NCBI RefSeq assembly: GCF_005434915.1
Contig: NZ_SKCG01000001.1
Span: forward strand, 1,301,868 to 1,365,867
Source: Aurantiacibacter suaedae
GTDB lineage: Bacteria; Pseudomonadota; Alphaproteobacteria; Sphingomonadales; Sphingomonadaceae
Length of the DNA stretch: 64,000 nucleotides
Direction: 5' to 3'
Shown here in pieces: positions 53,464 to 60,348 of this stretch. How positions within the stretch are numbered: the first letter of the stretch is position 1; every line of letters begins with the position of its first letter. A program made the translations under genes and the position numbers. The notes beneath the pieces were generated by a model that saw only the letters and a program-made list of their open reading frames with translations, searched no databases and was not told the origin of the DNA.

Positions 53464-54780
53464 ATGGCAGGGCCGTCAATCGTCACCGATACGATACATC
53501 CGGGCGGGGAGCAGCATCCGCAAAAATACGGCAAGACGCTTGCTCTGCTGGCAACCCTGTTTTTCATGTGGGGTTTCATCACCGTCATCAACAACACGCT
53601 GCTGCCGCACCTTCGCAGCGTGTTCGAGCTAAGTTATTTCCAGACCACCCTGATCGAGTCGGTATGGTTCATCGCCTATGGCGTGATGGGTATGCCCTCC
53701 GCCTTCCTGATCGAACGGATCGGTTACAAGAACGCTCTGATTCTGGGGCTTGCGGCAATGTCACTCGGCGCGTTCGGCATGATCGGCGCGGCGGCGGCGA
53801 TATCCTATCCCATCACTCTGATCTCTCTTTTCGTCATCGCCAGCGGCATCACGTTGCTGCAGGTTGCCGCCAACCCCTATGTCGCGGTGATTGGCCCTGC
53901 GGAAAGTTCGGAATCGCGGCTGACGCTGGTACAGGCCTTCAATTCGATGGGGACGTTTTTCGCCCCATATTTCGGCGGTTATCTGATTTTAAGCCGGACG
54001 GTCGGGGGAAATTCGCTGGAAGGCGCCCAACTTTCGCTTGAGCAACGCGTGGCGGATGCGCAGGCGACCGAACTGCCTTATCTAATCGTGGCCATTGTAC
54101 TGATCGTGATCGCAGTGGTGATCTGGCGTTCGAACCTGCCGCAATTGGGGGAAAGCACCCGGAAGGCCAACCGCGAACAGCGCAAGCAACTATCCTTGTG
54201 GAATCACAAGAACCTGATCTTTGGCATTCCGGCCATCTTCATCTATCTCATCGCCGAAATCGGGGTGGCGAACCTCTTTATCAACTTCGCGATCCTTCCC
54301 GATATCGCTGGGATCACACCCGCCACCGCAGCCAATTATCTGGTGCTGCTGTGGGGCGGAATGATGGTGGGCCGGTTCGCGGGCAGTTTCCTGATGAAGC
54401 GGTATCGCGCCAATCGCGTGCTCGCAGGCTTTGCCGGCTTTGCGCTTGTTGTGATGGTTGGCGCCGCCACACTTGAAGGGCCGCTGGCCATGTGGTGCCT
54501 GATCCTCGTTGGCCTGGGACATTCCATAATGTTTCCCGCCATCTTCGCACTAGGCATCAAGGGACTCGGCCCGCTCACGGAAGAAGGTTCTGGCCTGCTT
54601 ATTACAGCAATCGCCGGGGGCGCCCTGGTCGCTATTCAGGGTCTCCTGGCCGATATGTACGGGCTGCAGAACAGTTTCTGGCTGATCGTCGCCTGCGAGA
54701 TCTACGTGCTGTGGTATGCGTTCTATGGCTCCAAGCCCACTGGAAACGTTGCAGAAACGAATCTGACCAGCCCTGCCTAG
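53464..54780 (+). CDS. FucP-type MFS sugar:H+ symporter
   Basis: A 438-residue 12-helix carrier of the fucose/galactose/glucose (FucP/GluP) branch. Motif marks: FFMWGFITVINNTLLPHLRS near 28-45, where the Asn/Asp positions of FucP lie; QVAANPYVAVIGP near 135; LVQAFNSMGTFFAP near 155; and the late LGIKGLGPLTEEGSGLL. The ATG at 53464 follows GGGAGAG. It would import free arabinose and galactose released in the periplasm. A stem-loop follows the stop. Confidence 0.9.
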   Translation: MAGPSIVTDTIHPGGEQHPQKYGKTLALLATLFFMWGFITVINNTLLPHLRSVFELSYFQTTLIESVWFIAYGVMGMPSAFLIERIGYKNALILGLAAMSLGAFGMIGAAAAISYPITLISLFVIASGITLLQVAANPYVAVIGPAESSESRLTLVQAFNSMGTFFAPYFGGYLILSRTVGGNSLEGAQLSLEQRVADAQATELPYLIVAIVLIVIAVVIWRSNLPQLGESTRKANREQRKQLSLWNHKNLIFGIPAIFIYLIAEIGVANLFINFAILPDIAGITPATAANYLVLLWGGMMVGRFAGSFLMKRYRANRVLAGFAGFALVVMVGAATLEGPLAMWCLILVGLGHSIMFPAIFALGIKGLGPLTEEGSGLLITAIAGGALVAIQGLLADMYGLQNSFWLIVACEIYVLWYAFYGSKPTGNVAETNLTSPA

Positions 54781-54801
54781 GGAATACAGCGGGTAGAGAA
54801 G

Positions 54802-54832
54802 GTTCAAGGCCGTGCAGATAGCGGCCTTGAAC
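54802..54832 (+). terminator. Stem-loop after the MFS gene
   Basis: GTTCAAGGCCG (54802-54812) and CGGCCTTGAAC (54822-54832) form a perfect 11-bp stem with a 9-nt loop. No T-run follows, so it may stabilise the 3' end or act as a weak terminator. Confidence 0.5.
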
Positions 54833-54858
54833 TCCATCGCAGACCTCTCTAGCTATAT

Positions 54859-54869
54859 TTGTCTGACAT
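54859..54869. promoter_or_regulatory. Sugar-regulon operator before the aldehyde dehydrogenase (TTGTCTGACAT)
   Basis: The stretch ATATTTGTCTGACATATTT has near-complete dyad symmetry and lies just before the AAGGAG ribosome site of the aldehyde dehydrogenase gene. Confidence 0.7.
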
Positions 54870-54890
54870 ATTTACCAAGGAGTGACACAC

Positions 54891-56420
54891 ATGCAGGTCA
54901 ATTCTCACGCCTTCCGTGGGCACGACGCTTCGACCGGCGAGGAAATTGCTCCCGATTTCCCCGTTAGCACGGCGGCGGATGTCGAACAGGCATGCACGGC
55001 AGCGAAGCAAGCCTTTGCAGACTATCGTGCAACCTCATCCGAAGAGCGGGCCGCATTTCTCGAAGCCATTGGCGACGAGATCATGGCTCTGGGCGACGAT
55101 CTGCTGGACCGCGCGAGCAAGGAAAGCGGCCTTCCGTTGGCGCGCATTACTGGCGAACGCGGGCGGACAGTGAACCAGCTTCGGCTGTTCGCGCAGGTCG
55201 TGCGGTCGGACCGCTGGCGCGGTGTGCGGATCGACCCGGCCATGCCCGATCGCACTCCCCTCCCCCGCGCTGATCTTCGCTTGCGCATGGTGCCGCTGGG
55301 GCCGGTCGCTGTTTTCGGAGCATCGAATTTTCCGCTCGCCTTCTCTACCGCCGGCGGGGACACGGCCTCGGCCTTGGCGGCGGGTTGCCCGGTGGTGGTC
55401 AAAGGCCATCCGGCGCATCCGGGCACCGATGCCATGGTGGCCGATGCCATCCGCAAGGCCGCCCAAGCCTGCGGCATGCCCAGTGGCGTATTCGGCCACC
55501 TTCAGGGTCCGGGCAACGAGCTTGGCTCGGCCCTGGTGCGCAACCCGAACATCGCTGCGGTCGGTTTCACCGGCTCGCGCAGCGGTGGGCTGGCCATGCT
55601 TAAGATTGCACAGGAGCGCACGGTGCCGATCCCCGTGTTTGCCGAGATGTCGAGCGTCAACCCGGTCATCCTCATGGAGCAGGCCCTTGCCTCGCGCGGC
55701 AAAGAACTGGGCGAGGCCTTTGTCGGCTCGCTGACCATGGGGGCCGGGCAATTCTGCACCAACCCCGGCCTCGTGCTGGCGGTTGAGGGCGAAGGGCTGT
55801 CTGCTTTCGAGAGTGCCGCCTGTGCGGCGATGGCCGATCAGCCCGCGCAGACGATGCTCACCTCCGGCATTCGCGAGGCCTATGCCCACGGCAAGGAAGC
55901 GCTTGCGGCGAAGCCCTCAGTGGAGAAGCTGGCGACCGGCAAGGCCGGTGACGGTTCAACTTGCGAAGCGCCCGAACTGTTCGCGGTTTCGGGAAGCGCG
56001 GTGCTGGCGGACAGCAGCCTGCTCCATGAAGTGTTCGGCGCCGCTTCGCTGATCGTGCGGTGCGCCGATATCGAAGAACTCAAGGCAATCTTGCGCGGGC
56101 TTGAAGGTCAGTTGACCGCCACCTTGCAGATGGACGACGGCGACCGTGAAACCGCTGGCGACTTGCTGGCCATCCTCGAACAGGTCTGCGGGCGGATCCT
56201 CGCCAATGGCTGGCCGACCGGCGTCGAAGTTTCGCACGCGATGGTTCATGGTGGCCCCTATCCCGCTACGTCGGACGGACGGACCACCTCGGTCGGCACG
56301 ATGGCGATCGAACGTTTCCTGCGGCCGGTCTGTTATCAGGATATTCCTGCCGAGCTGCTCCCAGCCGAACTGCGGGATAATGCCAAGGTGCCGAAGCTTC
56401 TGGATGGCGAACCGGCCTGA
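54891..56420 (+). CDS. 2,5-dioxovalerate (alpha-ketoglutaric semialdehyde) dehydrogenase
   Basis: A 509-residue aldehyde dehydrogenase. Catalytic Cys is in GAGQFCTNPG near 289, general base Glu in PVFAEMSSVNPV near 252; the Rossmann GFTGSRSGG segment near 228 is the type found in NADP-linked ketoglutarate-semialdehyde dehydrogenases, and the opening FRGHDASTGEEI fits that subgroup too. It oxidises 2,5-dioxopentanoate to 2-oxoglutarate, the last step of the oxidative pentose pathway. ATG at 54891 with AAGGAG. The FAH-type dehydratase and the sugar dehydrogenase follow in the same operon. Confidence 0.9.
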   Translation: MQVNSHAFRGHDASTGEEIAPDFPVSTAADVEQACTAAKQAFADYRATSSEERAAFLEAIGDEIMALGDDLLDRASKESGLPLARITGERGRTVNQLRLFAQVVRSDRWRGVRIDPAMPDRTPLPRADLRLRMVPLGPVAVFGASNFPLAFSTAGGDTASALAAGCPVVVKGHPAHPGTDAMVADAIRKAAQACGMPSGVFGHLQGPGNELGSALVRNPNIAAVGFTGSRSGGLAMLKIAQERTVPIPVFAEMSSVNPVILMEQALASRGKELGEAFVGSLTMGAGQFCTNPGLVLAVEGEGLSAFESAACAAMADQPAQTMLTSGIREAYAHGKEALAAKPSVEKLATGKAGDGSTCEAPELFAVSGSAVLADSSLLHEVFGAASLIVRCADIEELKAILRGLEGQLTATLQMDDGDRETAGDLLAILEQVCGRILANGWPTGVEVSHAMVHGGPYPATSDGRTTSVGTMAIERFLRPVCYQDIPAELLPAELRDNAKVPKLLDGEPA

Positions 56421-56459
56421 GCGTTTCGGGCGGCGGATATAGAGCAAGGATGAGGGTGA

Positions 56460-57458
56460 ATGGTGACGCAGGCAAGATTGCTGCAATATCGCGGGAAGGC
56501 TGGAGAACGCCGGGTAATCCTGGCGCAGGACGATGCCCCCCGGTTCGTGGAGGGAGCCAAGACCACTCGTGAGCTGGCGGGTATGGCAGCGACACAGGGC
56601 CAGACCCTGCTCGAGCTCGCCCGGTCAAGCCTTTCGGACGAAGTGGCCGACATCGAGCAGCTTTTTGCCGATGGCCAGCTGCTCGCCGCGATCGATCATC
56701 CTGATGACGCCCGCATTCTTCTCACCGGTACAGGGCTGACGCATCTCGGCTCGGCAGAAGGGCGCGACAAGATGCACCGCCAGCTTTCCGAGGCCGAACA
56801 ACTGACCGATTCGATGCGGATGTTTCAGGAAGGTCTTGAAGGCGGCAAGCCCCCCGCGGGACAGTTCGGCCAACAGCCAGAATGGTTCTACAAAGGCGAT
56901 GGCCAGTCGCTGGTCGGCCCGCGCGATCCTTTGATCTCTCCTCATTTTGCGCAGGATGGTAGCGAAGAACCGGAACTTGCCGGTATTTACCTGATCGGTG
57001 ACAACGGCCAGCCCTTCCGGCTCGGCATTGCGCTGGCTAACGAATTTAGCGACCATGTGACCGAGCGGCACAACTATCTCTGGCTAGCTCATTCCAAATT
57101 GCGCCCCGCCGCGATCGGTGCCGAACTGCTGCTCGGCGATGCGCCAACCGATATTCGCGGAACCAGCCGGATTTTGCGCGCGGGCAAGTGCATTTGGGAA
57201 AAACCTTTCCTTACCGGCGAGGACAACATGTCGCACACCATAGCCAATCTGGAGGCGCATCATTTCAAATATGCCGCCTTCCGGCGACCGGGGGATATCC
57301 ATGTCCACTTCTTCGGTACTGCCACGCTTTCCTTCTCGGACGATATCCGAACCCAGGAAGGCGATGTGTTCGAAATCGGCGCGTCTCCGTTCGCCCTGCC
57401 TCTGCGCAACGAACTGAAGCAGGATCGGGCAAGCTGGCAGGAGCTGCGCGTTCTGTGA
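56460..57458 (+). CDS. AraD1/FAH-family 2-keto-3-deoxy-pentonate dehydratase
   Basis: A 332-residue protein of the fumarylacetoacetate-hydrolase superfamily, AraD1/XylX-like group. Typical stretches: ILLTGTGLTHLGSAEGRDKM near 82, PEWFYKGDG near 140, metal-binding Glu in GSEEPELAGIYLIG near 165, FGTATLSFSDDI near 285 and the C-terminal GDVFEIGASPFALPLRN. Members dehydrate 2-keto-3-deoxy-pentonates to 2,5-dioxopentanoate, which feeds the dehydrogenase encoded just upstream. It overlaps the next gene by GTGA. Substrate stereochemistry (L-arabinonate versus D-xylonate derived) is inferred from the locus. Confidence 0.85.
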   Translation: MVTQARLLQYRGKAGERRVILAQDDAPRFVEGAKTTRELAGMAATQGQTLLELARSSLSDEVADIEQLFADGQLLAAIDHPDDARILLTGTGLTHLGSAEGRDKMHRQLSEAEQLTDSMRMFQEGLEGGKPPAGQFGQQPEWFYKGDGQSLVGPRDPLISPHFAQDGSEEPELAGIYLIGDNGQPFRLGIALANEFSDHVTERHNYLWLAHSKLRPAAIGAELLLGDAPTDIRGTSRILRAGKCIWEKPFLTGEDNMSHTIANLEAHHFKYAAFRRPGDIHVHFFGTATLSFSDDIRTQEGDVFEIGASPFALPLRNELKQDRASWQELRVL

Positions 57459-58396
57459 CTGCTCCAATAAGACTTGCCATCATCGGAATGGGCAAGATCG
57501 CGCACGATCAGCATCTGCCCGCCATCGAAGGCTCGAAATATTTCGAACTGGTGGCCATGGTAGACCGCCATGGCGAGGCGGAACAATCGATACCCTTCTT
57601 TGGATCGGCGGAAGAATTGGCCGCAAGCGATCTGAAGGTCGACGCGGTGGCGGTTTGCACGCCGCCCCAGGTTCGCCATGACATCGCCCAGTTCGCGCTG
57701 GAACAAGGCTGGCACGTGCTGCTCGAAAAGCCGCCCGGGGCGACACTGGCAGAAGTGGTGGCCTTGCGCGAGACGGCCAAGGAGCGCGAACGAACGCTCT
57801 TCACGGCCTGGCATTCGCGGTATGCCGCCGGGGTCGAACCGGCGCGCCGCTGGCTGGCCGATCGCAAGATATTGCGCGCAAAGATTACCTGGCGCGAAGA
57901 CGTGCGCGTGTGGCACCCGGGTCAGGATTGGATCTGGCAGCCCGGCGGTTTCGGTGTTTTCGATCCGGGCATCAATGCCCTTTCGATCATCACCCATATT
58001 CTGCCGCATCCGTTGTTCGTGGTGAAATCGAGCCTGTCCATTCCCGCCAACCTCAGCGCGCCGATTGCCGCCACGGTATCCATGCGCAACAGGCTGGATG
58101 TAACTGTGGAGATGGATCTGGATTTCCGCCAGGAAGGCCCGCAATACTGGGATATCGAGGTCGAAACCGATGCAGGCGTCCTCAAACTGAGCGGCGGGGG
58201 TGCGGTTCTCTCCATCGACACCTCGGAAATCGCAGAAGACGCCAGCGAACTGCGCGGTGAGTATCCATCGATGTATCGCAAGTTCGGCGCTTTGATCAGG
58301 GCGGAGGTCTCGGAAGTTGACGTGGCGCCCCTTCGGCTGGTGGCTGACGCCTTTCTGTGCGCAAGCTTTGGCTTCGTGGAAGAGTATCACGAGTAA
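57455..58396 (+). CDS. Gfo/Idh/MocA-family sugar 1-dehydrogenase (L-arabinose/D-galactose type)
   Basis: A 313-residue oxidoreductase. N-terminal Rossmann IRLAIIGMGKIAHDQHLPAI, then FELVAMVDRHG; the catalytic-type LEKPPGATLAEV (EKP motif) near 90, followed by FTAWHSRYAAGVEPAR and DWIWQPGGFGVFDPGINAL near 155-175, as in galactose 1-dehydrogenases and the L-arabinose 1-dehydrogenase of Azospirillum. It oxidises the aldose to a lactone for the SMP-30 lactonase at 35715. It begins with GTG overlapping the AraD1 stop (GTGA). A bidirectional terminator follows. Confidence 0.88.
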   Translation: MTAPIRLAIIGMGKIAHDQHLPAIEGSKYFELVAMVDRHGEAEQSIPFFGSAEELAASDLKVDAVAVCTPPQVRHDIAQFALEQGWHVLLEKPPGATLAEVVALRETAKERERTLFTAWHSRYAAGVEPARRWLADRKILRAKITWREDVRVWHPGQDWIWQPGGFGVFDPGINALSIITHILPHPLFVVKSSLSIPANLSAPIAATVSMRNRLDVTVEMDLDFRQEGPQYWDIEVETDAGVLKLSGGGAVLSIDTSEIAEDASELRGEYPSMYRKFGALIRAEVSEVDVAPLRLVADAFLCASFGFVEEYHE

Positions 58397-58437
58397 GCCT
58401 GCCGCCTCGCCGCGCGCAGCCAATCGATCGATCATGC

Positions 58438-58480
58438 AAAAAGGCCCGGCCGCTCATCAGCGACCGGGCCTTTGCTTTTC
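58438..58480. terminator. Bidirectional rho-independent terminator
   Basis: AAAGGCCCGG (58440-58449) pairs with CCGGGCCTTT (58464-58473); TTTGCTTTTC follows on the plus strand and the minus strand also ends in TTTTTGC. It separates the convergent dehydrogenase operon and GH51 gene. Confidence 0.85.
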
Positions 58481-58490
58481 CTGATCCCGC

Positions 58491-60044
58491 CTATTGATCG
58501 ACGGTGACGACCACCACGGATTTGGCAGGCAGGTCAAAAGTCAGGCGTCCCGCTTCCGCCTCCGCTGAATAGGCTGCCGGCACGATCGCTTCCGGGTTAT
58601 CGAACGTGTTGTGCGTGTCGATTTCAGGGCCGGTTATGATGTGCCCTGTCGCGCTTCCCTCCAGATTGGTGGCAACGCGCGCCGCTGTGTCCGGGCTCAG
58701 ATTGACCAGCGAGACGATTATCTTGCCATCCGCAGCACGGGCAACCGAAACATCGACAAGCGGAAGATCATAGTCGCCCTCGACATAGCGCGGGGTGGTC
58801 ACACTTGCGTCGAGCGGCTCGGCGTTGCGGAAAGGCCGATACATGTCCAGCACGTGGTAGGTTGGCGTCAGCAGCATCTGCTCCCCATCGGTGAGGATCG
58901 AGGCTTGCAGCACGTTCACCAACTGCGCGATGTTGGCCATTTTCACCCGCCGCGTGTGACGATGAAAAATGTTCAGCGTAAGCGCGGCAACCTCTGCATC
59001 ACGCAGCGAGTTCTGCTGGTAGAGGAAGCCGGGCGTCGACCCTGCTTCGGAATCGTACCAGGTGCCCCATTCATCCACATAGAGCGCGACCCGGCCTTCC
59101 GGATCATACCGGTCCATGATCGCGACATGGTTTGTGACCAGTTCGTCCATCCGCATCGCATGGGTCAGAGTACTGGCCCACTGATCACGCCCGAACCCGG
59201 TGGCCGGCCCCTTGTTTTCCCAGCTGCCCGGAAAAATGTAATAATGGATGCTGATCGCGTCCATGGTCTGGCGTGCATCACGCATCAGCGTTTCGGTGAA
59301 ATCGTAATCATCGATATTCGCGCCGGTCGCCACCTTCACGATGGACTTGCCCGGCGGCGCTTTCAGAAATGTGGAGTAGCGGCGATGGAGGTCGGCCGAA
59401 TATTGCGGGCGCATGTTGCCGCCACAGCCCCAGCTTTCGTTGCCGACGCCGAAATAGGGCACGTCCCAAGGCTCATCACGGCCATTGGCGCGCCGCATTT
59501 CAGCCATCTCGGTAGGCATGTCCCCGGTCATGTATTCCATCCAGCGCCCCATTTCGAGCGCAGGTAGCGATCCCATGTTCCCCGCCACATAGGGCTTGGC
59601 ACCAAGCGCTTCCGAATAATCGAGGAATTCGTGCGTGCCGAATGCATTGTCCTCGATCACCCAGCCCCAATGCGTATTGATGCGGGCCGGGCGCTCTGAA
59701 CGCGGGCCAATGCCGTCACGCCAATCGTATTCGTCAGCAAAACAACCACCTGGCCATCGCACGACGGGAATTTCCAGTCGTTGCAGCGCGGTCAGCACGT
59801 CGGTGCGGAAGCCATCGGTATTCGGAATGTCCGAATCCTCGCCCACCCAGATCCCCTCATAGATGCCCCGCCCCAGGTGCTCGGCGAAATGGCCCTGCAG
59901 CTCTGGCGCAATCGCTGGGCCGGAAGAATTGAAATCCACCTCTACCCTCACTTGTTGCGCCGCCTGTTGCGCCATCGCGCCTGACGCGCCGAGGCTGATC
60001 GCCCCCGCGATCATGACTGCCATGCCTTTCAGTTTACCACCCAT
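58491..60044 (-). CDS. GH51 alpha-L-arabinofuranosidase, secreted
   Basis: A 517-residue GH51 enzyme with a signal peptide ending at SGAMAQQ, unlike the cytoplasmic paralogue at 41123. Start pattern LQGHFAEHLGRGIYEGIWVG near 45, acid/base Glu in FGVGNESWGCGG near 213 and nucleophile Glu in LYVDEWGTWYD near 335. AGGAGGAGA precedes the ATG at 60044. It is monocistronic and divergent from a TonB receptor gene. It would cut arabinose side chains outside the cytoplasm. The two GH51 copies suggest work on both sides of the inner membrane. Confidence 0.92.
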   Translation of the reverse strand: MGGKLKGMAVMIAGAISLGASGAMAQQAAQQVRVEVDFNSSGPAIAPELQGHFAEHLGRGIYEGIWVGEDSDIPNTDGFRTDVLTALQRLEIPVVRWPGGCFADEYDWRDGIGPRSERPARINTHWGWVIEDNAFGTHEFLDYSEALGAKPYVAGNMGSLPALEMGRWMEYMTGDMPTEMAEMRRANGRDEPWDVPYFGVGNESWGCGGNMRPQYSADLHRRYSTFLKAPPGKSIVKVATGANIDDYDFTETLMRDARQTMDAISIHYYIFPGSWENKGPATGFGRDQWASTLTHAMRMDELVTNHVAIMDRYDPEGRVALYVDEWGTWYDSEAGSTPGFLYQQNSLRDAEVAALTLNIFHRHTRRVKMANIAQLVNVLQASILTDGEQMLLTPTYHVLDMYRPFRNAEPLDASVTTPRYVEGDYDLPLVDVSVARAADGKIIVSLVNLSPDTAARVATNLEGSATGHIITGPEIDTHNTFDNPEAIVPAAYSAEAEAGRLTFDLPAKSVVVVTVDQ

Positions 60045-60140
60045 TACGATCTCCTCCTGCCAAGACCTGAAACTGGCCAAGGCGCTTTCCAGCTTGACCG
60101 ATGTTCATACATCGGGTGCGATCTCTGCCGCGACCGCTCA

Positions 60141-60158
60141 CATTAATCAGACTTAATG
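60141..60158. promoter_or_regulatory. Palindrome before the secreted GH51 gene
   Basis: CATTAA-TCAGAC-TTAATG has perfect 6-bp arms and contains a weak form of the locus core (AATCAGACT). It lies about 97 bp before the GH51 start in the 304-bp gene-free divergent region 60045-60348. Confidence 0.5.
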
Positions 60159-60301
60159 CATCACTGCAAGCAATCCGCAAATACGATTCGCTTCCCATGC
60201 CGCAATTTGCAGCGGCCCAAAAATTACCGTTTTACGCCTTTTGATGACTGTTTGCCGCCGATTTTAGCCCTATTGCCTCTTTTCCGACAGGCGGTTATAA
60301 C

Positions 60302-60312
60302 TTGTCTGATAA
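60302..60312. promoter_or_regulatory. Sugar-regulon operator before the TonB receptor (TTGTCTGATAA)
   Basis: TTGTCTGATAA differs from the perfect palindrome TTGTCTGACAA at one base. It is 37 bp before the receptor start codon. Confidence 0.6.
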
Positions 60313-60348
60313 ATATCATAGAGCTTAATCTGTGGGAGGATACTTGGG

